This document shows, one piece after another, positions 6,479 to 15,671 of a DNA stretch of 39,221 nt. The stretch covers positions 1 through 39,221 of the forward strand of contig CAJUAU010000026.1 in assembly GCA_910584645.1 (NCBI GenBank), given 5' to 3'. Position 1 is the first letter of the stretch. Each line of letters starts with the position of its first letter. This stretch comes from an uncultured Eubacterium sp. (GTDB taxonomy: Bacteria; Bacillota; Clostridia; Lachnospirales; Lachnospiraceae). Made by a program: the position numbers and the translations under genes. Below the pieces are notes generated by a model, which worked only from the letters and a program-made list of their open reading frames with translations, had not been told where the DNA came from and did no database searches.

Positions 6479-8881
6479 ATGAATAAGGAAGTCAATACTG
6501 TAAAAATCTCAGTGCGCAATCTGGTAGAATTTATTTTCCGGGAGGGAGATATCAATTCCACTGGCTTTGGTACAAAAAACACAGAGGCTATGGCACTGGG
6601 AAATAAAATTCACCGGAAAATACAAAAACGGATGGGCATCGGATATGAAGCAGAGGTGCCTTTATTTACGTGTGTTACACTGACAAGCAAAGAATCTGGA
6701 AGCACCTTTGAACTAAAGGTAGAAGGGCGTGCCGACGGAGTACTGCGGGACGGATCGGAGATCATGGTAGATGAGATCAAGGGCGTTTATATGGACATCC
6801 ATCAGCTGAAGGAACCGATTCTGGTGCACAAAGCCCAGGCGATGTGCTATGCCTACATGATCTGTGAGCAGGAAAACCCAGCATTCATCTCCGTCCAGGT
6901 GACCTACTGCCACCTGGAATCAGAGGAAGAGCGCCGTTTTAAGGAGACTTATACCAGTCTGGAGATACGGAGCTGGTTTGAGGATCTGATCCGCCGCTAT
7001 GAACCCTGGGCTGTATATGAATATGACTGGAAACAGAAAAGAAATGACACCATCCGGGATCTGGAATTCCCCTTTCCCTACCGGGAAGGGCAGAGGGATC
7101 TCGCCGCCTGTGTCTACAAAACTATCGAGCACAAAAAAAAGATTTTTATCCAGGCGCCTACCGGTGTCGGGAAGACGATCTCCACCGTCTTTCCTTCGGT
7201 CAAAGCAATGGGGGAAGGGCTGGCTGACCGGATCTTTTATCTGACTGCAAAGACCATCACCCGGACGGTAGCTCAGGAATGCTTTGAACTGCTCTCCTCC
7301 CAGGATCTGTGTTTCAAATATCTCACCATCACGGCAAAGGAAAAACTCTGTTTTCTGGAGGGGCGTCCGGAGTGCAATCCCGCCTCCTGCCCCTATGCCA
7401 AAGGACATTACGACCGTGTCAACGACTGCGTCTACGATATGCTGGTCCACGAGGCGAACATGGACCGGGATACGATTCTTGCCTATGCCCAAAAACATCA
7501 GGTTTGCCCCTTTGAAATGTGCCTGGACGCCTCCCTGTTTGCCGACAGCATCATCTGCGATTACAATTATGCCTTTGATCCCAATGTCTATCTCCGGCGC
7601 TTTTTTTCAGAGGGAAACAAAGAGAGCTTTATCTTCCTGATCGATGAAGCCCACAACCTGGTGGAACGGGCCAGGGAAATGTACAGCGCCATTCTGGTCA
7701 AGGAAGATTTTCTCAAGGTAAAACGCATCCTGAATGCGGAGGCAGCCAGTCATTATCCGCCAGAGGTAAAATATATCATCAAGATCTTTGTGGCAGCTTT
7801 GGAAAAATGCAATAAGACCATGCTGGAATGGAAACACGAATGTGACGAATTTGAGATCCTGGAGGATATTTCCTCCTTTAGCCTTCAGCTTATGCGGGTG
7901 ATCAACAGCTACGAACTCTTTACCAAGGAGGTAAAAGACCTGCCGGAGCGGGAGACGGTGATGAACCTGTTTTTTGATGTGCGGCATTTTCTGAATATGT
8001 ATGATCTGCTGGACGACAGTTACCGGATCTATACGGATTATGACGAATCCATGAATTTCCGTATCAAACTCCAGTGCATGGACCCCTCGGCACGGCTGGC
8101 AGAATGCCTTGCTTATGCCCGGGGAACTGCTCTATTTTCCGCCACCCTGCTGCCTGTGCGCTATTACAGGGAGCAGCTCTCCACGGCGGAGGACGATTAT
8201 GCGGTATATGCCAGATCCTCCTTTACCAGCGACCAGCGGAGGATCATTATCGCCAATGACGTCACCAGCAAATACACCCGCCGCAGTACCAGCGAATATA
8301 GAAAGATCGCTGGCTATATCGAGGAATTCACCGCAGCAAGGCAGGGAAATTATATGGTATTTTTCCCCTCCTACGCTTTCTTAAATCACGTCCTGGACCA
8401 GATGAACCAGCCAGAGGGAACAAGAATCCTGATACAGAACCCCTCCATGACAGAATCGGAGAAAGAGGAATTCTTAAATGCCTTCGACACAGAAAACACC
8501 GATACTCTCGTTGGTTTCTGCGTGATGGGCGGCATCTTTGGAGAAGGGATCGATCTAAAGGAGGACCGGCTGATCGGAACTGCCATTGTGGGCACCGGGC
8601 TGCCCCAGGTCTGTAACGAGCGGGAATTATTCAAAAGCTATTATGATGTACACAAAGGCAGCGGCTTCCATTATGCCTATCTCTATCCCGGCATCAACAA
8701 AGTATTTCAGGCCGGCGGCAGGGTGATACGCACCGCGAAGGACAAAGGCGTGATCCTTCTGCTGGATGAACGCTTTGCCCAGAAAAGCTATCTGGAACTC
8801 TTTCCCAGGGAGTGGATCCCATATGATATCACAAACAAAAAAGGAATGAAAGATATCCTTCACTCCTTCTGGAACTCCTAA
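6479..8881 (+). CDS. DinG/XPD-like ATP-dependent DNA helicase with PD-(D/E)XK domain
   Basis: An 800-residue superfamily 2 helicase. The N-terminal ~190 residues look like a Cas4/RecB-type PD-(D/E)XK nuclease domain (GNKIHRKIQ, VEGRADGV, IMVDEIKG). Next come Walker A APTGVGKT (about residue 231), then a Cys-rich segment of the Fe-S type (CFLEGRPECNPASCPYAKGH with later Cys). DEAHNLVERA is Walker B, and the C-terminal motifs include SATLLP and QAGGRVIRTAKDKG (motif VI). It should unwind DNA 5'-to-3' in repair, possibly with nuclease activity. The ATG sits at the predicted transcription start. Later Met codons (residue 38 onward) would cut into the nuclease fold. It is transcribed divergently from the secretion operon. 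Confidence 0.88.
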   Translation: MNKEVNTVKISVRNLVEFIFREGDINSTGFGTKNTEAMALGNKIHRKIQKRMGIGYEAEVPLFTCVTLTSKESGSTFELKVEGRADGVLRDGSEIMVDEIKGVYMDIHQLKEPILVHKAQAMCYAYMICEQENPAFISVQVTYCHLESEEERRFKETYTSLEIRSWFEDLIRRYEPWAVYEYDWKQKRNDTIRDLEFPFPYREGQRDLAACVYKTIEHKKKIFIQAPTGVGKTISTVFPSVKAMGEGLADRIFYLTAKTITRTVAQECFELLSSQDLCFKYLTITAKEKLCFLEGRPECNPASCPYAKGHYDRVNDCVYDMLVHEANMDRDTILAYAQKHQVCPFEMCLDASLFADSIICDYNYAFDPNVYLRRFFSEGNKESFIFLIDEAHNLVERAREMYSAILVKEDFLKVKRILNAEAASHYPPEVKYIIKIFVAALEKCNKTMLEWKHECDEFEILEDISSFSLQLMRVINSYELFTKEVKDLPERETVMNLFFDVRHFLNMYDLLDDSYRIYTDYDESMNFRIKLQCMDPSARLAECLAYARGTALFSATLLPVRYYREQLSTAEDDYAVYARSSFTSDQRRIIIANDVTSKYTRRSTSEYRKIAGYIEEFTAARQGNYMVFFPSYAFLNHVLDQMNQPEGTRILIQNPSMTESEKEEFLNAFDTENTDTLVGFCVMGGIFGEGIDLKEDRLIGTAIVGTGLPQVCNERELFKSYYDVHKGSGFHYAYLYPGINKVFQAGGRVIRTAKDKGVILLLDERFAQKSYLELFPREWIPYDITNKKGMKDILHSFWNS

Positions 8882-8933
8882 TATATTGTAATACTGATCA
8901 ATAGACGCAGCCCGGATCTGGATGGACTCTGGT

Positions 8934-9779
8934 CTAGAGAAGCCGGATCCCATCCTCAAGAATCTCGATGCGCTTCTGTTTCATCAGCCGCCCGATCGCC
9001 CGCTTAAAGGCATTTTTACTCATGCGGAACTCTCTTTTTATGATCTCCGGCGAAGTCTTGTCATGAAAGGGAAGGCTTCCCCCCGCCGCTTCCAATTTTT
9101 CCAATATAACCTCTGCGTCCATCCCCATCTGAACTTTTACCTTTTCCTGCAGGCTCAGCGTCAGCTTTCCATCCTCTCTAACTTCTTTGATCCTCGCCTG
9201 AAGGGTGTCTCCCACATGGATCTCCCGGTTCATTTCATTGTGGGGGATCAGGGCAGAATATTTGTCCTGTACCGCTACAAATGCCCCAAAGGAATCGGTG
9301 ATCTGATACACCATCCCTTCTACATGGTCGCCCTTCTGAAAATCGCCGCCGGTGGACAGGTACTCATAGACGTGCATCGTCGCACAAAGCCGGCTGCTCT
9401 TGTCGATGTAGAGCGCTGCCAGCACTTCCTCTCCCTTTTTCACCCGGTGGGTCTGTTCTTTAAAGGGCAAAAACAGATCCTTCGCCAGTCCCCAATCCAA
9501 AAACGCGCCGATGTTAGTCACATCCGTCACCCGGAGTTTCGCCATCTCCCCCAGGGAAATATAAGGTTTCTCCATGGTGGCGATCAGCCGGTCCTCCGAA
9601 TCCCGGTAAATAAATACAGATAATATATCTCCTTTTTCCACCCCTTCCGGAACCTGGTTGTTGGGCAGAAGCACGCCAAAATCCGGCTGTTCATAAGAAC
9701 CCAGATAAATCCCATTTACCGTAAACCGGGTGACGTAAAGCCTGGAGACCCTCCCCAGGAGTTTTTCCTCTAAATTCAT
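8934..9779 (-). CDS. cvfB: CvfB-like S1 RNA-binding protein
   Basis: A 281-residue protein with tandem S1 OB-folds and a C-terminal winged helix, the arrangement of CvfB (YitL). A first OB region (1-65) has VNGIYLGSYEQPDFGVLLPN. A second S1 domain has DVTNIGAFLDWGLAKDLFLP, and a third has QITDSFGAFVAVQDKYSALI. The tail (about 225-281) contains SPEIIKREFRMSKNAFKRAI and ends in EDGIRLL. It probably binds RNA in the cytoplasm; in Staphylococcus, CvfB affects virulence gene expression. It is the last gene of a minus-strand operon, 27 bases after the thioesterase gene, and converges on the helicase gene. Confidence 0.9.
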   Translation of the reverse strand: MNLEEKLLGRVSRLYVTRFTVNGIYLGSYEQPDFGVLLPNNQVPEGVEKGDILSVFIYRDSEDRLIATMEKPYISLGEMAKLRVTDVTNIGAFLDWGLAKDLFLPFKEQTHRVKKGEEVLAALYIDKSSRLCATMHVYEYLSTGGDFQKGDHVEGMVYQITDSFGAFVAVQDKYSALIPHNEMNREIHVGDTLQARIKEVREDGKLTLSLQEKVKVQMGMDAEVILEKLEAAGGSLPFHDKTSPEIIKREFRMSKNAFKRAIGRLMKQKRIEILEDGIRLL

Positions 9780-9806
9780 TTTATATTTTCCTTGTCCTTT
9801 CGTTGA

Positions 9807-10532
9807 CTACGATTCTTTTCGTTTCCCGGTGAAACAGGTGAGCACATAGGGAGATTTTTCCGCATCTGTCATCACCACATAAAAACAGCTCTCTTCTTCC
9901 TTGGTATAGATGTGAATCTCGTCTCCAAGCTTCGCCGCCAGCCGGTATTCAGCCCGCAGCTCATCCACCCGGTATCCTTCCGGCAGATAATCTGCCGCGA
10001 TCCGGATATATTCTCCATTGTTTACATGCCAGTTGGTATCCAGATGATTCTCACATACTTTTACCATGCCGGCACATTCCATGTCCTCCGGACAGACAAC
10101 CTTTCTTGACTTGTATTCCATGGGATAGGGCTCTCCCATCCCAAAGGGCTCCACTTCCTCCTGGCTGGCGCGGATCGGTTTTCCCGTTTTGTGGTTAAAG
10201 TAAAACCACTGGGAATCCGCATAAGCGAGAGTCTCTCCCTCCATGCTTTCCACAAGAAAATTCCTCATGCCAAAAATCCCCCGGAAGCGGTAAGGCCAGG
10301 TGCGCACCACAAACTCTTCTCCCATGGAAGGCCGTCTCTTAAATACGATATCCCAGGAATTCACAAGCCACGCATGGGCATCCTCCCTCAGATCCATACA
10401 GGAACGCCCCACTTCTTCGCTGTGGAACAGGCAGCAGTCCTGAAGGGCATTCACTACCGCGTGTACTTTGATCTTCCCTTCCGTATCGATCCTGCTGTAA
10501 GATACTCTGTCTCTGTATTCATACAAAATCAC
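9807..10532 (-). CDS. Acyl-ACP thioesterase
   Basis: About 241 residues with the double hot-dog fold of bacterial FatA/FatB-like acyl-ACP thioesterases. The sequence shows SYSRIDTEGKIKVHAVVNAL near the N-terminus, WLVNSWDIVFKRRP, FYFNHKTGKPIR, and LDTNWHVNNGEYIRIA. The last holds the NxHVNN-type active-site segment. It should hydrolyse acyl-ACP to free fatty acids in the cytoplasm. The frame is open further up, but the GTG at 10532 overlaps the stop of the preceding acetyltransferase gene as GTGA and has AAGGAGAT just upstream. That GTG is the likely start. Confidence 0.88.
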   Translation of the reverse strand: MILYEYRDRVSYSRIDTEGKIKVHAVVNALQDCCLFHSEEVGRSCMDLREDAHAWLVNSWDIVFKRRPSMGEEFVVRTWPYRFRGIFGMRNFLVESMEGETLAYADSQWFYFNHKTGKPIRASQEEVEPFGMGEPYPMEYKSRKVVCPEDMECAGMVKVCENHLDTNWHVNNGEYIRIAADYLPEGYRVDELRAEYRLAAKLGDEIHIYTKEEESCFYVVMTDAEKSPYVLTCFTGKRKES

Positions 10533-10978
10533 CCATCTCCTTTTTCTTCCTGTCTGCTGATCCACTTCGACATGCCGGAACCGTGGTTGCCAAAGGGTCT
10601 CTGATGAAAACCAAGCTTTTTATAAAAGCTTTCCTTGTTCATGGCGGACATGAGATTGACCATAACGGTCTCTCCCTCCTCCACCTGGCTTTCCAGCCAG
10701 TCCAGCACTTGTTCTATGATTTTTCTTCCCAGACCCCTGGACTGGTAATCCGGATGTACGATCACATCACAGATAAAATACACATAACCGCCATCTCCCA
10801 CCACCCGCGCCATACCCACGGGTGTCTCCCCGTCCACGGCTACGATCTTGAACAGCGAATTCGCCAGGGCACACTCCGCGCGCTTCGGTGTGATCCGTAT
10901 AAAATCCACGCTGCCCCTCAGCTCGTTATAATCTTTTATATTTATCTCGTGTTGAAATGTTATATGTCCAATATCCAT
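10529..10978 (-). CDS. GNAT-family N-acetyltransferase
   Basis: 149 residues. The acetyl-CoA-binding motif A reads VIVHPDYQSRGLGRKIIEQV (residues about 71-90), preceded by the usual beta strands (PVGMARVVGDGGYVYFICD). The end has ESFYKKLGFHQRP. The fold is clear; the acceptor substrate is not. It lies between the DUF4250 gene (five bases upstream) and the thioesterase gene (overlapping by four), so it is cotranscribed with both. Confidence 0.9.
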   Translation of the reverse strand: MDIGHITFQHEINIKDYNELRGSVDFIRITPKRAECALANSLFKIVAVDGETPVGMARVVGDGGYVYFICDVIVHPDYQSRGLGRKIIEQVLDWLESQVEEGETVMVNLMSAMNKESFYKKLGFHQRPFGNHGSGMSKWISRQEEKGDG

Positions 10979-10983
10979 GTATC

Positions 10984-11160
10984 TTATATGAACTGGTTTG
11001 TCACCTCATCATAATGATAGTCCAGACTGCCAAGGTTCTCCCGTAAGGTCTCCTCGTCAATGTCGTTTGTCCTGCAGAATTCCTCTAAAGTAGCGTATTG
11101 ATCCCTCAGCTGTGTGTTGGTATAACTAAGCAGAATAATGGGGTCACCCGGTATGCTCAT
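10984..11160 (-). CDS. DUF4250 small protein
   Basis: A 58-residue protein beginning MSIPGDPIILLSYTNTQLRD and ending LGSLDYHYDEVTNQFI, a clear match to the DUF4250 pattern of Clostridia. The ATG at 11160 has AGAGGAAA seven bases upstream. The longer open frame to 11217 has no such site and its extra residues do not fit the family. Function unknown. First gene of the operon running down to the CvfB-like gene. Confidence 0.85.
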   Translation of the reverse strand: MSIPGDPIILLSYTNTQLRDQYATLEEFCRTNDIDEETLRENLGSLDYHYDEVTNQFI

Positions 11161-11176
11161 AATTTCCTCTCTTTCT

Positions 11177-11190
11177 GGTGTCCTGACACC
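11177..11190. repeat. Short perfect inverted repeat in operon leader
   Basis: GGTGTC and GACACC separated by CT lie in the 5' untranslated region of the DUF4250 operon, about 17 bases before its start codon. The two-base spacer is too short for a stable hairpin loop, so an operator is more likely than an RNA element. Confidence 0.35.
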
Positions 11191-11256
11191 TTTTGCCACA
11201 CTGCGCCACCAAGCCAAATCATAAAGAAGCAGTGTTTATACTCTTTGTGCATTCTA

Positions 11257-11285
11257 ATTTTATATGCCAGCTGTATATTTGTCAA
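11257..11285 (-). promoter_or_regulatory. Strong sigma-A promoter for the DUF4250-cvfB operon
   Basis: On the minus strand a consensus TTGACA (11280-11285) and TAAAAT (11257-11262) are 17 bases apart. Transcription should start near 11250, leaving a leader of about 90 bases before the DUF4250 gene. Confidence 0.75.
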
Positions 11286-11316
11286 CCGTTATCGCAGAAG
11301 TGGAAGAAGGGATCTC

Positions 11317-11835
11317 TTATTTATATGCAGATTCCAGACATGAGGAAATATCTTCCAGGACAAAATTAAAACTGGAGTCCTTTTTAACAACAGCCTCAAC
11401 TTTTTCCATTCCGCCATTTATTGATAATCCGCCCTCTAAAAAAGGTCCCACTTCCACATGCAGCAATTCATTGTTATGGAAGTAAATGGAGTACAATGCG
11501 TCACGGTAATGCGCAATATCAGCATATATCAGCTTTCCCTGCCCGTCATAGTACAGATCATACAGGGCTAATGATTCTCCTTCCACACCACGCTCAAAAT
11601 GCCTGAACATCAGATTATCCCTGTCATAATGATCCCTGTAAAATTCCCCATTTAATCTGTCCTCAACCTCTTTAACCCTGGCATCAATCTTTGCCATGAT
11701 ATTTTTAACATCGTTAGCACTTTCCTCGTCTGGACCGGGAGCAGGGCCGGCACTGTTCTTTGTTGACACTAAGAATAAGGTTAATGACACAGTTATTAAC
11801 AATAATATAACACCAGCTGCTTTATATAGCTTCAC
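11317..11835 (-). CDS. Membrane-anchored protein of unknown function
   Basis: About 172 residues from a GTG with AGGAG seven bases upstream. One N-terminal membrane span (KAAGVILLLITVSLTLFLV) is followed by an extracytoplasmic part. That part has a Ser/Pro-rich stretch, an amphipathic helix (about 45-70) and a C-terminal region rich in aromatic residues, with YDLYYDGQGKLIYADIAHY and LHVEVGPFLEGGLSINGG. The frame is open to 12081, and an ATG at 11976 has an excellent AAAGGAG site. That version would add 47 Arg-rich residues before the span and remains possible. Not recognised as a family. It is separated from the upstream hydrogenase gene by a terminator. Confidence 0.65.
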   Translation of the reverse strand: MKLYKAAGVILLLITVSLTLFLVSTKNSAGPAPGPDEESANDVKNIMAKIDARVKEVEDRLNGEFYRDHYDRDNLMFRHFERGVEGESLALYDLYYDGQGKLIYADIAHYRDALYSIYFHNNELLHVEVGPFLEGGLSINGGMEKVEAVVKKDSSFNFVLEDISSCLESAYK

Positions 11836-12034
11836 AAATATCACTCCTAAACTACCAGCATCTCGCTTCACGACACCTCCCAGGTCGTGGGTGCGCTCGT
11901 ATACCTTGCGGGTAAGCCAGCTTCGCGTAAATAAAAATGACGATTCCCGTAAATTAAAAATAACAGAAACCGTCATTTTTTCTCCTTTTTCCACCAAGTA
12001 AATCCTTCCGCCACAGGCGGCACAAACAATTCGT

Positions 12035-12076
12035 AAAAAGCGTGTGACCCTGTGCTTCGCACAGGCACATTCACAC
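12035..12076 (-). terminator. Rho-independent terminator after the sensory hydrogenase
   Basis: Starting a few bases after the stop codon, the outer arms GTGTGA/TCACAC enclose an inner hairpin CTGTGC-GAA-GCACAG. A TTTTT tract follows on the minus strand. A second small hairpin, CCGCC-TGT-GGCGG, follows at about 12009-12021. Confidence 0.75.
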
Positions 12077-12077
12077 T

Positions 12078-14018
12078 TCACTCTGCAAGGATATGATTTG
12101 TCTTCTCAATTACTTCCTGAACTTTCTGCGCTGTCTTGGAAACCTCCAGCATAGAACTCCGGATAATATCGCTGTTCTCGGAAGAATCACCCATATGGCT
12201 CACAGCCGCTTCCACTGAATCCATCAGTCCTTTGATCTCTACATTGAAGTTGTCGATAATAGTAGCAATATTATCGATGGCCCGGTGAATGCCTTCGTCG
12301 TTCTCCCTGGCGCTTCCCACGGCGTCCTTGGAGTTCTCGGACAGATCTCGGATATTGGTGGCAACCACAGAAAATCCTCTTCCTGCATCCCCTGCCCTTG
12401 CCGCCTCGATGGCCGCATTCAAGGACAGAAGGTTGATCTTTCCGGCAATACTTTCTACATCTTCTGTCATCTGGTTGTACTTCTCTACATTCATGTTGAT
12501 GTCCTGTATGGACTCAGAGATATTCTGATTCAGCTTATTCAGTCCTGACATATGCTCTGCCACTGCCGTCATCTCTTCTGAACTCTGGCTGCCGGATTCA
12601 CGAATGAAATCAGCCTGCTCTTTCACCATTTCAATACTCTTCGTCAACTCACCAAAGATCTCCATAAGCTCCTCATTCATAGCCACAACTTCGTTGTTGA
12701 CCTCTGTCACTCTCTGGCGTTCTTTCTTGATACTGTTCATCATATACTGATGGCAGTTTTCTTTTTCATTGATCCCCCTGGCAAGAGCGATCGCCATCTC
12801 ACGGCATGACCTATATCCACAGGCATGGCAGTCGAAATGCTTCTCAACCTGGGTCTGCTTTTCGAGTTCAGCAAATGCAGCCTCAATCCGCTCCTCGGAC
12901 ACTTCCAGCGTGTCAACCCGGTGGGCTTCATAGGTTCTCATAAAATCCTCAAGTACAAGAGTTTTATCAAAATCTGCAAACTGCTTGTCTTCAAAGCCCT
13001 TTCTGGTCTTTCTCCTCTCAGAAACCCTTTTCTTATGAGCATAGGTCTCTACATCGTGCATGATGTCGTTCATGGCAAAACGCTGATAATCCACCCCGAT
13101 GGCAGGTCCTCCATTACAGCCGTTTTCGCAGTTAAGCACATCAAATAAATCCGGAAGGCACTGCTGCTGTTGTTCAATATAGATATCCAGCTCACGGTAC
13201 AACCTTTCTGTCCCTTCAGAAGTAATGATATTTAAATAGGGATCATGATACAAAAGGTTATTCATCAGACCGCCTGGTTTTGGATAGATAGCACCCTCTA
13301 ATCCCTGGCAGTCATCAAATTCAAATTCACTGTAGATCTTAATCTCTGGAAGATTCACATTTTCCCTGTCAAAATAGTTTTTCAGATGATCCATGGTAAC
13401 ATTGTAATCTACCAGTCCGGTTTCCCTGAATTCATCAATTTTCGCAATACATGGCGAGATCGCCGCGATCTTACCCTTGAAATTCAATATCTTCCGCATG
13501 TATATTGCCAGACAAAGCATTGGGCTATGTATCGGAGACAGGTGAGCGATCAGTTCCGGCCTGTGCCGGAGTACATAATTCACAACTGCCGCACAGGGCT
13601 GGGAGATCAGTTTTTCACTTGAATGTTTTTTCATATATCTCAAATGTGCCCAGGTACAGATATCCGCTCCAAATGATACGTCATATATCTTCTTGATCCC
13701 CTGATTACGCAGCCACTGCAGTGCATGGCGCCAGTTGCCGTCAAAAGCAACCTTCACAGATGGTGCTGCGATAACAGCAATCTCTACCCCGCTCTTCAGA
13801 TCTCTCATAAATGGCTCAATGTCATCCTCAAACGTTCTGGCATCATGAGAACATGCTTGAATACAGGCACCACATTTGATACATTTTTCTTCGTCAATCA
13901 TAATCCTGAGATTACCCTCATCATCCATTTTTGCCACATTGGCATCCCCCACCGGGCAAGCCCTCACACAGGCATTGCACCCTACACACCTGATTTTATC
14001 CACCTGAATAATACTCAT
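12078..14018 (-). CDS. Sensory [FeFe]-hydrogenase fused to chemotaxis signalling domain
   Basis: 646 residues from an ATG with AAAGGAGG eleven bases upstream. Two 4Fe-4S ferredoxin motifs (CVGCNACVRACP, CIKCGACIQACS) lead into an H-cluster domain. Its three ligand loops are SQPCAAVV, SPCIAKIDEF and NCENGCNGGP. A further Cys cluster (DCHACGYRSC, about 395) precedes a cytoplasmic MCP signalling coiled coil with NAAIEAARAGDAGRGFSVVA (about 530). In loop 1 the proton-transfer Cys of catalytic enzymes is Pro, as in group C sensory hydrogenases. It probably senses H2 or redox state and signals to CheA/CheW rather than making H2. There is no membrane span. It has its own promoter and is divergent from spoVAF. 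Confidence 0.88.
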   Translation of the reverse strand: MSIIQVDKIRCVGCNACVRACPVGDANVAKMDDEGNLRIMIDEEKCIKCGACIQACSHDARTFEDDIEPFMRDLKSGVEIAVIAAPSVKVAFDGNWRHALQWLRNQGIKKIYDVSFGADICTWAHLRYMKKHSSEKLISQPCAAVVNYVLRHRPELIAHLSPIHSPMLCLAIYMRKILNFKGKIAAISPCIAKIDEFRETGLVDYNVTMDHLKNYFDRENVNLPEIKIYSEFEFDDCQGLEGAIYPKPGGLMNNLLYHDPYLNIITSEGTERLYRELDIYIEQQQQCLPDLFDVLNCENGCNGGPAIGVDYQRFAMNDIMHDVETYAHKKRVSERRKTRKGFEDKQFADFDKTLVLEDFMRTYEAHRVDTLEVSEERIEAAFAELEKQTQVEKHFDCHACGYRSCREMAIALARGINEKENCHQYMMNSIKKERQRVTEVNNEVVAMNEELMEIFGELTKSIEMVKEQADFIRESGSQSSEEMTAVAEHMSGLNKLNQNISESIQDINMNVEKYNQMTEDVESIAGKINLLSLNAAIEAARAGDAGRGFSVVATNIRDLSENSKDAVGSARENDEGIHRAIDNIATIIDNFNVEIKGLMDSVEAAVSHMGDSSENSDIIRSSMLEVSKTAQKVQEVIEKTNHILAE

Positions 14019-14054
14019 GCCGACAAATTCCTCCTTTGAGCTCTTTCTGATATT

Positions 14055-14083
14055 ATTATATAGAATTTTTACAAAGAAAGCAA
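14055..14083 (-). promoter_or_regulatory. Promoter of the sensory hydrogenase gene
   Basis: TTGCTT (14078-14083) and TATAAT (14055-14060) on the minus strand are separated by 17 bases. The start should fall near 14048, about 30 bases before the ATG at 14018. Confidence 0.65.
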
Positions 14084-14165
14084 TATTTTTCATAAACAAG
14101 TATATTTAATTTGCAGCTGGTCATAATAAATCAGAAAAACAGAATGATCAGAGGAGGCGGCAGGG

Positions 14166-15587
14166 ATGTCTGAGACTTTTTCCAAAGATTTTAATACAAA
14201 TAAAAAAAGGATCGACGAACTTTTTCAGGTGGATAAAAGTTTCGATCTGATCTACAGGGTGGTGACGATCGGTGGCCGAGCGGCTTGTTTTTATTTTATT
14301 GATGGCTTCTGTAAAGATGAAGTTATGGAAAAGCTACTAGAATACCTATACAAACTTACTCCGGAGCAAATGCCGGAGACAGCCCACGATTTTCTCAAAA
14401 ATGCTCTTCCCTACGGAGAAATCGATCTTATATCAGATGAAAATACTCTGATCCAGAGAACGCTGTCCGGCATCCCGGTTCTGATCATCGACGGCTATGA
14501 CAAATTTCTTGCCATGGACTTCCGGACATATCCGGCAAGAGGTGTGGATGAGCCGGAAAAGGACAAAGTCATGCGGGGATCCAAAGATGGTTTTGTAGAG
14601 ACTGTCGTATATAATACCGCACTGATCCGGCGCCGTATCCGCTCCCCTAAACTCGTAATGGAAATGAACACAGTGGGACGCAGCTCCCGGACTGATGTGG
14701 TTCTCGCCTATATGTCAGACCGGGTGGAGCCTAAGATGCTGCAGGACATCAAAAACCGGCTGAGCAAGATTGATATCGACGCCCTGACCATGAATCAGGA
14801 AAGCCTCGCCGAATGTCTTTATCAGCACAAATGGTACAATCCCTTTCCCAAATTTAAATTTACAGAACGCCCCGACACCACAGCTGCCAGCATTTTAGAA
14901 GGCAGTATAGTGATCCTGGTAGACACTTCCCCCTCGGCTATGATACTTCCGACTTCTGTCTTTGATATTATTGAAGATGCAGATGATTACTATTTTCCCC
15001 CGGTCACTGGAACCTATCTGAGGATCTCCCGGATCATCATCAACATCCTTGCCGTACTTCTGACACCGACCTTTTTACTGCTATTTATGAAGCCTGAGTG
15101 GATCCCGGAATGTCTTTCCTTTATCGTTATTGAAGATCCTGTTAATATACCGATATTTATGCAGCTGCTCATACTGGAATTTGCCATTGACGGTCTGCGG
15201 CTGGCCTCACTGAATACACCCACCATGTTCAGTACCCCCCTGAGTGTAGTGGCCGGCATCGTTCTCGGAGATTATACCGTCAGTTCCGGCTGGTTCAATT
15301 CCGAGATCATGCTCTACATGGCATTTGTGGCTGTCGCCAACTATACGCAGGTTAGTTTTGAACTCGGCTATGCCCTGAAATTTATGCGGCTCATCTTGAT
15401 CTGCCTGACAGCAGCTTTTCATGTATATGGTTATATTGCAGGCATCCTCATTACGATCCTCTGCATTGTGCGAAACAAAACAATATCTGGAAAAAGTTAT
15501 ATTTACCCGCTGATCCCTTTCAACTATAAGCAGTTTATGAGGCGGTTCTGCAGGATCAGCCTTCCTCACTCTGAAAAAGTAAAATAG
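14166..15587 (+). CDS. spoVAF: SpoVAF, GerA-family spore membrane protein
   Basis: 473 residues. The N-terminal soluble domain (about 1-280) has SFDLIYRVVTIGGRAACFYF, GSKDGFVETVVYNTALIRRR and GSIVILVDTSPSAMILPT, followed by five or six membrane spans. This tracks SpoVAF of Bacillus (IGG/YGG then FYFVDGF, RGSRDGFVETLVFNTALLRR, VIVDTSPS) more closely than GerAA proteins. It belongs to the inner membrane of the forespore, where it helps germinant-receptor or DPA-channel function. GAGGAGG lies eight bases before the ATG. It stands alone here, without the other spoVA genes, and is expected to be expressed in the forespore; no clear sigma-G promoter was read. Confidence 0.85.
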   Translation: MSETFSKDFNTNKKRIDELFQVDKSFDLIYRVVTIGGRAACFYFIDGFCKDEVMEKLLEYLYKLTPEQMPETAHDFLKNALPYGEIDLISDENTLIQRTLSGIPVLIIDGYDKFLAMDFRTYPARGVDEPEKDKVMRGSKDGFVETVVYNTALIRRRIRSPKLVMEMNTVGRSSRTDVVLAYMSDRVEPKMLQDIKNRLSKIDIDALTMNQESLAECLYQHKWYNPFPKFKFTERPDTTAASILEGSIVILVDTSPSAMILPTSVFDIIEDADDYYFPPVTGTYLRISRIIINILAVLLTPTFLLLFMKPEWIPECLSFIVIEDPVNIPIFMQLLILEFAIDGLRLASLNTPTMFSTPLSVVAGIVLGDYTVSSGWFNSEIMLYMAFVAVANYTQVSFELGYALKFMRLILICLTAAFHVYGYIAGILITILCIVRNKTISGKSYIYPLIPFNYKQFMRRFCRISLPHSEKVK

Positions 15588-15608
15588 TTATAAACTCTTA
15601 GAAACCTC

Positions 15609-15637
15609 TTGTTTAAAACTGCCGGATGTGCTACACT
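15609..15637 (+). promoter_or_regulatory. Extended -10 promoter of the 50-residue gene
   Basis: TTGTTT (15609-15614), 17 bases, then TACACT (15632-15637) preceded by TGC. This gives the small acidic gene its own start between spoVAF and the terminator. Confidence 0.55.
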
Positions 15638-15671
15638 GAATATACAACAAGCGGTAAAACAAGGAGGGCAT

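Noticed and set aside
11836..12034. Insertion element remnant before the membrane-anchored protein gene
   Set aside because: Inverted repeats are present (for example AAAATGACG/CGTCATTTT) but no transposase fragment, target duplication or second copy was seen in the window.
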